Source: Chitinophagaceae bacterium
GTDB lineage: Bacteria; Bacteroidota; Bacteroidia; Chitinophagales; Chitinophagaceae
Direction: 5' to 3'
Assembly: GCA_014379345.1 (NCBI GenBank)
Contig: JACMLY010000067.1
Coordinates: forward strand, 1-64,000
DNA: 64,000 nucleotides
Below the pieces are notes generated by a model. It was not told the origin of the DNA, made no database searches, and saw only the letters and a list, made by a program, of their open reading frames with translations. The translations under genes and the position numbers were made by a program. Below are positions 44,206 to 54,300 of this stretch, piece by piece (position 1 is the stretch's first letter; the number at the start of each line of letters is the position of its first letter).

Positions 44206-44781
44206 ATGAAAAGTATAATTACACTTGTAATAGGATTCAATCTATTGGTTGCTGGGTTCTCGCAGGGAGTTTTTACGAATGATGTGAATGCCGCTCTTCA
44301 GAGAGTAATTCAAGATTATCCCAATCATTTCGCAAATCTAAAAGGCGCCCAGGTTACAGGCAATCCACGAACCGTGCAGTACCATTCAATTGTGGAGGTT
44401 CCGGGCTCGCTGAACTGCGTGCTCACCCAACACAGTGCTACCAATAAAGAATTGTATAGCTGGAAGTGCGTGATGCTCGAATCTGAAAAATTTGTAGATG
44501 CAAAGAGCAAGTTCACAGAGCTATATAATCAGATCCGAAATACAATTGTTAAAATGGAAGGTGAAAAACCTTTCATTCTGAACGGCAAATATGAAACGCC
44601 GACCGACGAAAGGAAATTCACAACAATTGTTTTTCAATTGTTGCCTGCTACTGGCGATATGCAAAAGCTAAAAGTGGAACTTACTTTACAACAGTATATA
44701 AACGATTGGAAAGTAATTCTGACTGTGTATGATGATGAACGCAAAAATGACGAACAACTTGATCTTACCGATCGTTATTAA
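44206..44781 (+). CDS. Secreted hypothetical protein
   Basis: A 191-residue exported protein (signal peptide about 1-22, MKSIITLVIGFNLLVAGFSQ). The mature part shows the pattern of a small alpha/beta domain (QRVIQDYPNHFANLKGAQV, YNQIRNTIVKMEGEKPF, ATGDMQKLKVELTLQQYIND). No family is recognised. I took ATG 44206 over a GTG two codons upstream. It lies between two paralogous barrel genes, so a link to them is possible but unproven. Confidence 0.72.
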   Translation: MKSIITLVIGFNLLVAGFSQGVFTNDVNAALQRVIQDYPNHFANLKGAQVTGNPRTVQYHSIVEVPGSLNCVLTQHSATNKELYSWKCVMLESEKFVDAKSKFTELYNQIRNTIVKMEGEKPFILNGKYETPTDERKFTTIVFQLLPATGDMQKLKVELTLQQYINDWKVILTVYDDERKNDEQLDLTDRY

Positions 44782-44891
44782 ACGCTTCATTATTCTTTAA
44801 CCTTCATTAACATTAAAGCAAGCCTTATTAACCTCTGTTTTATGCCGGTTTGAATACTTTGCAGGAATCCCTGACAAAAAATTCAACTGGT

Positions 44892-47720
44892 ATGAGAAAT
44901 CTTTTCGGCTGCGCGTTGTTTCTATGTTTTGCCGCCACTTCGTTTGCACAGAATAATGGAAGTATTCGGGGAAATCTTGTCGATACTGCATTAAAACAAT
45001 CTATACCGGATGTTACTATTACCATTCTCCATGCAAATGATTCATCATTGGTAACTTTTGGGCGGTCGGACAAAACCGGCTTTTTCAATATTAGATATTT
45101 GTCAAAGGGTAATTATCGCCTGCTTGCAACGCATATTGGTTATCGTCACTACTCAAAATATTTTGAGATTACCGATGATAAAAAAGAGATCGATGCCGGA
45201 TTTATATCCCTCAACAATAAGACGTCGTTTCTTGAAGAAGTTACTATAAACCGGGAAAAACCCCCTGTTGTGTTCAAGAACGATACAATTGAATTCAATG
45301 CAGGTTCTTTTAAAACGAAGCCGAATTCGGTTGTTGAGGATTTGCTCAAAAAACTTCCGGGCGTACAGGTTGACAAAGATGGAAAGATCAAGGCTAATGG
45401 GGAAGAGGTGAAGAAAATACTGGTTGATGGAAAGGAATTTTTTGGGAATGATCCCAAGGTCGCCTCAAAAAATCTTCCTGCCGATGCAATTGAAAAAGTG
45501 CAGGTATTTGACAAAAAATCTGATCAAAGCCAATTTACCGGTTTCGATGACGGTAACAGTGAGAAGACCATCAACCTGACCCTGAAACCGGATAAAAAAA
45601 ATGGACTGTTTGGAAGAGCTTCAGCAGGTGGTGGAACAAAGGACAGATACCAGGGAAATTTCAATCTTAATTCATTTAAAGGCGAACGCCAGGTTTCTGC
45701 GCTTGGAATGGCCAACAACACCAACAAGCAGGGCTTTTCTTTTCTAGATATGCTCAATTTCACTGGTGGTCTGGGCGGCCCCGGGGGCAGAGGCGGGGGT
45801 ATGGTTGAAATGAACAACGCAGGTTTGCCATTACAGGGATTGGATAATGCAAACAACACAATAACAACCACCTGGGCAGGAGGAATCAATTTCAATGATA
45901 ACTGGACTAAGAACCTGTTGGTGAATGGCAGTTATTTTTATAGCCGCCTGCAGGATGCTATTGAACAGAAAAGCAACAGGAAGTATCTTCTGAAAAATAA
46001 TTCCTTTACAAGAATACAGGCTGCGGTCATCAATAAAGAAAATCAAAATCACCGGTTTAACATCGCAACCGATTACACCATCGACTCTTCGAATTCTATA
46101 AAACTTACTTCTACTGCTAACATTCAGAATTCTGCTTCAAACAGTAATAGCATTTACAATTCCATATCAGATAGAGGATACACACTAAATAACGGATACG
46201 CCTCGGTTCAAAGCAAATCTGATGGGTATAATTGGAATAATAACCTATTGTGGAGACATAAATTTTCCAGGAAAGGAAGAACAGTATCCGCAAATTTTAA
46301 TTTGGGTTTAAACAATGCAGAGAATGATGTATTACTTCAATCTCAAAATTCATATTTCAATCCTGATGGATCGAAGAACTTGTCAGATACTTTGGACCAA
46401 TTAAGCGATCAGAAAAACGAAGGAGTTAATTATGGCATTTCTCTTTCCTACACGGAACCGTTGTCAAAAAAATCTTTATTGGAAGCAAATTATAATTTCA
46501 ACAGGAATAGCAGCCTATCCGACAAACAAACTTTTGATGTTGATAAGGTAACCCGCAAGTACGGCCTCCTCAATGATATGCTATCGAGTGATTTTAACAA
46601 TCAGTACGATTATCACCGTGGCGGCCTGAACTGGCGTTACCAGCAGAAGAAATTTAATTTTTCCGTCGGGTCTTCCATTCAACGGGCCTCTCTTGAAAGT
46701 CAATTTCATTTTCTTGGCGATGATAGCATGATTCGCAGGTCCTTCGTAAATCTGTTACCCAATGCCCGGATGCAGTACAATATCAATAAATTCAAAAATT
46801 TCAGGTTCAGTTATAATACGTATACACGACAGCCTAATGCAGTACAGCTGAATCCGATTATTGATAATTCCGATCCCCTGAATATCAGGATAGGGAATGC
46901 AGATCTTGACCAGGAGTACAATCACCGGCTGCAGTTCAATTATATGTCTTTCGACCCTTTCAGACGAACAAGTTTTTTTTCAATGATCAATTTTACAGGC
47001 AAACAAAACAGCATTGTAAATGATGACCGGTTCAATTCACAGGGGGTACGTACTTCCAGGTCCGTAAATGCCAAAGGGATGTATACTCTGACCGGTACCT
47101 TGAGTTGGGGGCTTCCGGTAAGGAAAATTAAAAGCAACCTGAACCTGAACACGGATTTCTCACAGCAGCGCTCGATGAATTTTATTAATGGAATGCGTAA
47201 TAACATACTTAACCGCAGCCTAACCCAACAGGTGAATCTCAATTTTGTACAGAAGGACTTATTGGATATTACTGCAGGATTCAATCTTAGCTACAACAAT
47301 GTTCAATATTCTATAGCATCTGAACAAAATACAAACTACTGGAATCAGGAATATACTCTTGACGCCAATATCTATCTGCCCAGGGGATTTAGTATTGCGA
47401 GCGAATTTACTTTCACGCGAAATACAGGCTATGCAAACGGGTTCAATACCAATATTGCTCTCTGGAATGGGGGGCTTGCGAAACAGCTATTCCGAAATAA
47501 GAAAGGAGAGATCAAATTGCAGTTATTCGACATACTTAACCAGAATGCAGGCGTGTCACGAAATGCCAATCAAAATTATATTGAAAACGTGTACTCGAAA
47601 ATTCTCAACAGGTATTTGTTGGTCAGCTTCACTTATAATATAAGTCGCTTTGCGGGAAAGGGTGCACCGGTACAGAAGGGTGGAAATATAAGAGTTGTTG
47701 GTGAGAGGAGTAGAATGTGA
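44892..47720 (+). CDS. Outer-membrane beta-barrel protein, paralogue of 40854-43778
   Basis: A 942-residue outer-membrane protein starting MRNLFGCALFLCFAATSFAQ (signal peptide). The layout is the same as in its neighbour: carboxypeptidase-regulatory-like sandwich, plug region with EFNAGSFKTKPNSVVEDLLK, LPGVQVDKDG and VDGKEFFGNDPKVASKNL, then the barrel with a Gly-rich loop (GGLGGPGGRGGG). The shared plug sequence shows a tandem duplication separated by one small secreted gene. The longer open frame adds 14 residues before the signal peptide and is less likely. Substrate unknown. Confidence 0.92.
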   Translation: MRNLFGCALFLCFAATSFAQNNGSIRGNLVDTALKQSIPDVTITILHANDSSLVTFGRSDKTGFFNIRYLSKGNYRLLATHIGYRHYSKYFEITDDKKEIDAGFISLNNKTSFLEEVTINREKPPVVFKNDTIEFNAGSFKTKPNSVVEDLLKKLPGVQVDKDGKIKANGEEVKKILVDGKEFFGNDPKVASKNLPADAIEKVQVFDKKSDQSQFTGFDDGNSEKTINLTLKPDKKNGLFGRASAGGGTKDRYQGNFNLNSFKGERQVSALGMANNTNKQGFSFLDMLNFTGGLGGPGGRGGGMVEMNNAGLPLQGLDNANNTITTTWAGGINFNDNWTKNLLVNGSYFYSRLQDAIEQKSNRKYLLKNNSFTRIQAAVINKENQNHRFNIATDYTIDSSNSIKLTSTANIQNSASNSNSIYNSISDRGYTLNNGYASVQSKSDGYNWNNNLLWRHKFSRKGRTVSANFNLGLNNAENDVLLQSQNSYFNPDGSKNLSDTLDQLSDQKNEGVNYGISLSYTEPLSKKSLLEANYNFNRNSSLSDKQTFDVDKVTRKYGLLNDMLSSDFNNQYDYHRGGLNWRYQQKKFNFSVGSSIQRASLESQFHFLGDDSMIRRSFVNLLPNARMQYNINKFKNFRFSYNTYTRQPNAVQLNPIIDNSDPLNIRIGNADLDQEYNHRLQFNYMSFDPFRRTSFFSMINFTGKQNSIVNDDRFNSQGVRTSRSVNAKGMYTLTGTLSWGLPVRKIKSNLNLNTDFSQQRSMNFINGMRNNILNRSLTQQVNLNFVQKDLLDITAGFNLSYNNVQYSIASEQNTNYWNQEYTLDANIYLPRGFSIASEFTFTRNTGYANGFNTNIALWNGGLAKQLFRNKKGEIKLQLFDILNQNAGVSRNANQNYIENVYSKILNRYLLVSFTYNISRFAGKGAPVQKGGNIRVVGERSRM

Positions 47721-47740
47721 GGCAATATTCTAAATTTAAA

Positions 47741-47866
47741 TACCTGTGCCGCTCTGTGCATTACCTCCTGCACCTCTGTGGTTAAATTGTGATGCACCTA
47801 AGCGCCCAACGATGCAAGAGTTTTTTAACCACAGGGGGGACAGGAGGCAGGCACAGAAGGGTACAG
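47741..47866. repeat. Inverted CACAGAGG-type word repeat
   Basis: tacctgtgccgctctgtgca...cacctctgtggttaa (47741-47785) is inverted at 47825-47866 (ttaaccacaggggggacagg, aggcaggcacagaagggtac). A relative of the elements at 33965 and 40589. Confidence 0.75.
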
Positions 47867-47895
47867 TTGTTAAGGTTTCGAATGAGTATTCAATA

Positions 47896-48636
47896 TCAAT
47901 TTCTCATAATGCGTATCACGGGGCCGCCACCTGAGGCTGATTCTCCAAATTGTTCTTCCAGCATTTTCTGAAATTCTTTGCGTGTAATTTTTTTACCATT
48001 TGTCGGCGCTTTCACTAGTTTCTGATCTGCGCTGTTCAAAATTTCAAGCGGGGTGAAGACAATCTCTCCATCTGCAATATTTAATTCCAGGATCATCCCC
48101 GGCAGGCCGCCGAAAATTTCAGGACCGCTGGTACAAACGATCTGATCGGTGTACCAGGCCAGGATATCTAATCCCTGTGGGTTTTTAGCAGTCGCTTTTT
48201 TGCAGGTATAGCCTTTGATGGTTTTCGTGTCTGCTTCATCGAGCTTCCATTCTAATAAGCGGATACTGTCTTCGATAATGTATTTTTTAGGTCCCAGTTC
48301 GCGCAATTCAATGACTTTCCCTATACCATAATTTTTATACACCTCGTTATCTCCTCCCATGCGTACGACCGTTCGGTCTTCTTCGGCCCCTCCTGCCTGT
48401 TCACGGATATCCTCTTCTTCTTCCATTTTTTTGAAAATTGATTCATGATCCGAAAACAATAATTGCATTTTTCCAGTCGTGAATTCAGGAACCATATTCC
48501 TCATGCTTTCCTGATCTCCAGTCAGTCTTTTATGCATATTCACTTTTCGTTCATAGATGATTTTTCCTTGCTTTAACTGGGCTGAGGACAGTTGTGCGAG
48601 TATACATGCTCCGGCGATAAATAGTATTCTTTTCAT
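47896..48636 (-). CDS. GLPGLI family protein
   Basis: A 246-residue exported protein of the Bacteroidota GLPGLI family. Signal peptide MKRILFIAGACILAQLSSAQ; then KIIYERKVNM typical of the family start, and the family motif as GLPGMILEL near residue 190. Genes of this family often sit beside large outer-membrane barrel proteins, as here; function is unknown. I chose the ATG at 48636, because the frame's first ATG adds 33 residues before the signal peptide and overlaps the divergent kinase gene. It is convergent to the barrel gene and divergent from the two-component operon. Confidence 0.9.
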   Translation of the reverse strand: MKRILFIAGACILAQLSSAQLKQGKIIYERKVNMHKRLTGDQESMRNMVPEFTTGKMQLLFSDHESIFKKMEEEEDIREQAGGAEEDRTVVRMGGDNEVYKNYGIGKVIELRELGPKKYIIEDSIRLLEWKLDEADTKTIKGYTCKKATAKNPQGLDILAWYTDQIVCTSGPEIFGGLPGMILELNIADGEIVFTPLEILNSADQKLVKAPTNGKKITRKEFQKMLEEQFGESASGGGPVIRIMRN

Positions 48637-48748
48637 GTCAGTTTTTTTATCAAACAAACCTATTTTAAGGTCGCGGAAATACAGGTTAATGCACCTTTGT
48701 TTAATGTTAATTAAGGTTAATGGTTGAAAGATCAAGAAATCAAACGTT

Positions 48749-48756
48749 TATTTTTG
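48749..48756 (+). promoter_or_regulatory. -7 element for the histidine kinase gene
   Basis: TATTTTTG fits TAnnTTTG and ends 6 nt before the ATG at 48763. TTG at 48724-48726 lies 22 bp upstream. Confidence 0.5.
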
Positions 48757-48762
48757 TTTGAG

Positions 48763-50271
48763 ATGAACAGACAACGCCATTCGATCTCCATCCTGTTGAT
48801 GATCATTGCGATCATAGCTGTCATCTCTTTTCAGGCATACTGGCTGTACAAAAATTACCAGGAGGAGAAACAAAACCTCCGGGTGCAAACCAATATTCTT
48901 TTCAGGGAGGCGGTGTACCAATGCCAGGCTAAGAAAATGAATCTGGACACTTTAATAAAATTCAGGCATGCATCTGCAGGTCCGATCAGGGTGTTTACTG
49001 CATTGCAAAATAGGCTACGGGATACTTTTCTCGCCAAACCTTCAATCGATTCCAGGGTCATCATTGCGCGGGATAAAGAGGTCCTTGAGGGAACAAAAGA
49101 TTCGTTTCATGTAGAAATAGATTCAGGGCAGATCCGAAAGTTGTATACTTCTTCTCCGGGCCGTGAAAAAAATGTAATGCAGATCTTAGAAACGGCCGAA
49201 GCATCTCACGATTCGATCACGACCCGGGAGATAGAAGAGCAATATAGAAAAATGCTTGCGAGGGAAAATATTCAGTTGCCATTTTCAGTTTCCAGGTTTC
49301 AGGGTGTTCGCAGAGATGAGTTCATACCTCCGGATCTTGAAGAAGCCAATGAAGTATCCATCGGATTATTAAAACCGATAACATTTCGTGTAAATATTAA
49401 TGATGCGACCGGATATATAATCCGTAAAATGTTCCCGGGTATACTTGTCTCGTTTTTACTGATAGCATTAATGATTCTTTCATTTTTATTGTTGGTTCGC
49501 AACCTGTCGCGACAAAGAAAACTCACACAATTGAAGAATGATTTTATCAGCAATATTACACATGAACTAAAAACACCAATAGCAACGGTAAGCGTTGCTA
49601 TTGAAGCCATGAAGAATTTCAACGCACTCGATGATCCGCAGCGAACGCAGGAATACCTGAATATTTCCGCCAACGAATTGCAGCGCTTGTCATTGCTGGT
49701 AGATAAAGTGCTTCGTCTTTCAATGTTTGAAAAGAAAGAGATCGAATTTAAAAAAGAATCATTCGACCTGCTACAACTAGTCAAAGACGTGACGGATTCA
49801 ATGAAACTTCAATTTGAGAACCAAAAAGCAAGTGTTACATTTGAATCAACCGGTAATAATTTTATTATCGAAGCCGATAAAAGGCATCTCACAAGCGTGA
49901 TCTATAATCTGCTAGACAATGCCCTCAAATACAGTTATGACGATCCCCGGATCAACATTCATATCATAGACCGGTCAGATTTTTTGGAATTTCGCGTATG
50001 CGATAATGGTATTGGAATTCCACTGGAGTATAAGAACAGGATATTTGAACAGTTCTTCCGTGTGCCCAGCGGTGACAGGCACAACACTAAGGGCTATGGG
50101 TTGGGCCTGAGTTATGTGAATCATATTGTGCGTAGCCACATGGGATTCATTGAAGTTGAAACCGAACCAGGCAAAGGAAGCACATTTATTATTAAGCTGC
50201 CGTTTGCAGAAGCTCCCGTTATTTATTATGATCAAAATCGCCGCATTATGAAACAAACCTTCAAGCTATGA
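48763..50271 (+). CDS. Membrane sensor histidine kinase
   Basis: A 502-residue sensor kinase. Two membrane segments (about 10-28 and 225-248) flank a periplasmic sensing region of about 190 residues that has no family I recognise. The HisKA domain has FISNITHELKTPIATVSVA with phospho-acceptor His267; the HATPase_c domain has N box YNLLDNALKYS, G1 DNGIGIP and G2 GYGLGLSYV. The ATG at 48763 is chosen over a TTG 13 codons upstream, since the -7 element lies between. Its stop overlaps the response-regulator start by 4 bp (ATGA), showing translational coupling. Confidence 0.93.
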   Translation: MNRQRHSISILLMIIAIIAVISFQAYWLYKNYQEEKQNLRVQTNILFREAVYQCQAKKMNLDTLIKFRHASAGPIRVFTALQNRLRDTFLAKPSIDSRVIIARDKEVLEGTKDSFHVEIDSGQIRKLYTSSPGREKNVMQILETAEASHDSITTREIEEQYRKMLARENIQLPFSVSRFQGVRRDEFIPPDLEEANEVSIGLLKPITFRVNINDATGYIIRKMFPGILVSFLLIALMILSFLLLVRNLSRQRKLTQLKNDFISNITHELKTPIATVSVAIEAMKNFNALDDPQRTQEYLNISANELQRLSLLVDKVLRLSMFEKKEIEFKKESFDLLQLVKDVTDSMKLQFENQKASVTFESTGNNFIIEADKRHLTSVIYNLLDNALKYSYDDPRINIHIIDRSDFLEFRVCDNGIGIPLEYKNRIFEQFFRVPSGDRHNTKGYGLGLSYVNHIVRSHMGFIEVETEPGKGSTFIIKLPFAEAPVIYYDQNRRIMKQTFKL

Positions 50272-50957
50272 GCATTAAGATCTTGTATGTTGAAGACGAA
50301 TTATTTCTTGGGAAGATCGTCAAAGAAAGTTTGCAAAGCCGGGGTTTTGACGTGACGATGGAGAATGATGGCGGCCGGGTGTTGACTCGATTTAGGCAAC
50401 TGAAACCCGATGTATGTGTGCTTGATGTAATGCTGCCAAATAAGGACGGGTTTGAAATTGCCCAGGAAATCCGGACCGAGAATAATACCATTCCGATTAT
50501 TTTTCTTACTGCTAAAACACAAACGGAGGATCTTGTAAAAGGATTTTCTTTGGGCGGCAATGATTATATCCGGAAGCCATTCAGCATGGAAGAATTAATT
50601 GTCAGGATTGAGAATGCAATGCGTCATAAGAGTGAATCAATACCGGGCACCGGTAATACCGACGAAGTAACACTTGGCAAATTTCAGTTTCATATCATGA
50701 AGCAAACGCTGGTTTTTGATAAGCAGGAGCGCAGGCTTTCTTTCCGCGAAGCGGAATTATTAAGACTTTTGTACGAGAACAGGAATAAGATTATTGAAAG
50801 AAAAGATATTCTGAATTTTCTGTGGGGAAACGATTCCTTCTTTAACTCACGAAACCTTGATGTGTATATAACAAAACTCAGGAGTTATCTAAAAGAAGAT
50901 GGATCGCTGAACTTAATTACAATAAAAGGAATAGGGTACAGATTTATAATTACTTAA
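50268..50957 (+). CDS. OmpR-family response regulator
   Basis: A 229-residue regulator with a receiver domain (1-120; phospho-acceptor Asp53 in VLDVMLPNKDG, Thr and Lys of FLTAK near 84) and a C-terminal winged-helix DNA-binding domain (about 130-229, with LTFREAELLRLL-like segment LSFREAELLRLL and NLDVYITKLRSYLKEDG). It pairs with the upstream kinase through a 4-bp ATGA overlap. Likely targets are the neighbouring barrel and GLPGLI genes, by position only. Its stop overlaps that of the convergent small membrane gene. Confidence 0.95.
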   Translation: MSIKILYVEDELFLGKIVKESLQSRGFDVTMENDGGRVLTRFRQLKPDVCVLDVMLPNKDGFEIAQEIRTENNTIPIIFLTAKTQTEDLVKGFSLGGNDYIRKPFSMEELIVRIENAMRHKSESIPGTGNTDEVTLGKFQFHIMKQTLVFDKQERRLSFREAELLRLLYENRNKIIERKDILNFLWGNDSFFNSRNLDVYITKLRSYLKEDGSLNLITIKGIGYRFIIT

Positions 50958-51289
50958 ACATTGCTCAGGTTCATGGTTGTGTTCGCATGATTGCCTGTGC
51001 GGTAGGCAGGCTTACGAAAGGCCTGCCAGATCCAGGTAAGGGTAAAGGTCGGAATGAAATCAAGGCCCGGAAGAATTTCCTCCACAAAATTGAACATACC
51101 GCCAAAAGCCCCTTTCCATCCGCCAAAAGTTCTGAAAAATATAAAGGCGGATATCGGTGCCCACAGTAAATCGCCAAACTCACCGAGAACCGGAATTGCA
51201 TAACTGGCATAACCGATCAGGTCCATAACTATACAAAACAACAAAGAAGGTGTTTTTTGAACAGCCCTTAGAGTTGACAGACTTTTCAT
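50954..51289 (-). CDS. Small conserved-looking membrane protein
   Basis: A 111-residue protein with two or three hydrophobic segments (LLFCIVMDLIGYASYAIPVL, DLLWAPISAFIFFRTFG and IPTFTLTWIW). The start at 51289 (MKSLSTLRAVQ) is preferred; the longer frame runs through a GTGAGCGG-type word repeat. The family is not recognised with certainty. Its stop overlaps by 4 bp the stop of the response-regulator gene on the other strand, so the two genes are convergent with no gap. Confidence 0.75.
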   Translation of the reverse strand: MKSLSTLRAVQKTPSLLFCIVMDLIGYASYAIPVLGEFGDLLWAPISAFIFFRTFGGWKGAFGGMFNFVEEILPGLDFIPTFTLTWIWQAFRKPAYRTGNHANTTMNLSNV

Positions 51290-51398
51290 AATTACACCAG
51301 ACGGAGAAGTTTGAAAGATGGTTGCAGTGAATGGTGAGCGGTCAGTGGTGAATCGTGATGGCAAGTTTACACGCTGTGTTATGCACTCACCACACCGC

Positions 51399-54300
51399 CT
51401 AGTTAAAATTGATTTTATTTTTCAACACCGACTCAATTTCTTCCAGCCTGAAAGGCTTTGAGACATAGCTGTTCATGCCCGCTTCGATACATCTTTCTTT
51501 ATCGCCCTGCATGGCATCGGCGGTTAATGCTATAATGGGTATACTCCTGTGCGGTTCGGGCATTTGACGGATAAGCCGCGTAGTTGCAAAGCCGTCAAGT
51601 TCTGGCATGTTCACGTCCATGAATATCAGTTCTGGCTGATGATGAGGCAAAATCTCTAGTGCTTTTTTTCCGTTTTCTGCCCTGATGATCTCAAATCCCA
51701 TCTTTCTCAAAACTTCTGTGATCAGCAACATATTGATCGGGTCATCTTCTACAACCATTACCAGGCTGGCATCCCCAAATTTCTTAATAACGGGAATAGC
51801 AACCGAAGCTTTACCCAGCTGCTTCTCTTTCATAAATAGTGAACAAAGCAACCCATAAAGCTCATATAATTTTACAGGCTTTGTAAGTATATGGTAAATA
51901 CCGGTCTTGTCGGCTTCGTGTTGAAACAGGCTTTTTTCAAGCGCCGACAGCATTAACACAATCGGATGTTCGATCGTGAATAATTTTTTTCGAATTTCTT
52001 TTGAGAGTTGTACTCCGTCCATTTGGGGCATATGGTAATCCGTAATAACGAGATCAAAAGGCTTTGCAGCGGCTTTGCCTGCCTCCAGCATTTTTATTGC
52101 ATCCGAGGCGCTACCGGCTATTTCATTTTTGATTCCGAAATAATTGAAAATCCCTTGTATCTGCCAGCTACTGGTTTCATTATCATCAACGATCAAAACC
52201 CTCTTGATTGGGAGTTTGTTCTTTGAAGAGATCTGTGGATGCTCATTGACCACCTCAAGCGGCAGATGTAATGTGAATATGCTTCCGCTTCCACTTTCAC
52301 TTTGCACTGATAGGTTTCCAGTCATCAGTTCGGCAATGCTTTTTGAAATAGTTAATCCGAGTCCTGTACCTCCATATTTCCTGGTGGTCGATGAGTCTGC
52401 CTGCGTAAAACTTTCAAATATTTTTACAAGTTTTTCTTTCGAAATGCCTATACCTGTGTCTTTGACCGATAATTCTATATCCAGGTATTTTTTGTCGTTT
52501 TTTATGTATATGCTCCCTGCCTTGCTGAGTGAAACGAGTATTTCACCGCCTTGTGTAAACTTGATGGCATTACCCAATAGGTTTACTAAAACCTGGCGCA
52601 CCCGCACAGGGTCACCATTAAATTGCGAAGGCATGCCCGGCTCAACATAGCATATCATTTCCAGGTTTTTTTCAAATGCCTTTACGGTTAAAATATCCAT
52701 TGTCTCTTCAACCAGCTCATCAAGCCTGAACAATGTTCTATCGATAAGAAGTTTTCCTGCTTCAATCTTGGAAAAATCCAGTACATCATTGATAATGTCG
52801 AGCAGGCCGTAAGCCGATTTTTTTACATTGCTTAAATATTCGCGTTGCGATTTTTGCAATTCTGTTGTCAATACCAGATCCGTGAATCCGATAATACCAT
52901 TCATGGGTGTCCTTAGCTCATGGCTCATATTGGCAAGGAATTCACTCTTTGCGATGTTAGCCAGCTCGGCCATATCCTTTGCCTGGATCAGTTCCTCCTC
53001 CATCTGCTTGCGCTCAATAGCAGCAGCCAGTGTAGAAGCGAACGATTGCAGAATGGAAAATTCTGTGATGGTCCATTCCCGTTCGGAGGTACAGTCGCTG
53101 AAACTAACGAAACCCCAAAAATGATGCAGTGTGAAAATAGGTATTACTGCCAGCGACCTGATATGCATTTTTTCACAATACTCCCGCAAAGAATCTTCTT
53201 TAATATTCTTTACATGCGAGTAATAAAGATCTTCCTTGAGAAGTGATTCAACAATTTCAGAATCTTCCTCGAGTGGAAAACTTTGCTCCTGGTTTGCCTG
53301 TGTATCTTCTGCGGAAATGTCCCAATGACTGATGCGGTTGTTATACCATTGCTGCCCGGTTATATCCAAAATATTTTTGTATACGTTTACGGTGTCTACC
53401 TGCATTTTAATTCCCAATAACTGGATCGACTCGCCAATAGCATCCTCCAAATTATTATTGATGATCAGCTGATGAGTAGCTTCGGCTACAGCTTGTAGCA
53501 ATTGATCCTTTCTACGCAGACTATCTTCTACCTTTTTTAATTCGGTAATATTATGTACAAACCCAAGCACACCCCATATATTTCCTTCAGCATCACGTAA
53601 AGGAACTTTAACAACGCTCAATACCTGCGGTATCCCGTCTATCAGCGAAGGTTCGTCGGGAATAAATTTCGCTTTTCCGGTTTGCATCACCTCACGGTCA
53701 TCATTCCAAAACCCACGGATGCCCTTTACCGAATTGCCTTTAACCAGCTCTTCGGGAAAGCCTATGTCAAGGTCATCCTTTCCAACAAATTCCTGGGCGC
53801 TCATATGCATGGAATCAGCATAAGCCTGGTTCACCAACAGGTAACGGAAACCCAGGTCTTTGATATAGATCCAGTCTGGTGTTGAATTGATAACACTTCG
53901 CAATAATTCTTCCGATTGTTGCATTTCCTGGATCAATTGCTCTCTTTCTGATTCAACTTTTTTCCGTTCAGTAATGTTTCTTGATGTAGAGATCAGCTTT
54001 ATGATAGTATCATCTTCCCTTACAGGTTTTATGATACTTTCCAGCCAGATATAATCCTCATCTTTTTTACGTATCCGGTACCTTAAAGTAAGTACGTCAG
54101 ATTCGGGAAAAATAAATTTACCATAATCGGGAAGAGAATTGTTCAGATCGTTATTATCAAGAAAATTCATGATCTGGTTCACAAGTACTTCTTCAGGTTG
54201 ATATCCCAACACCTTTTGAACGGAAGGCGAAATATATTGAACGCTCCCGTCGGGCAGATGTTCTGTAATAATATCTTCCGAATGTTCAGCCAGTAAACGG

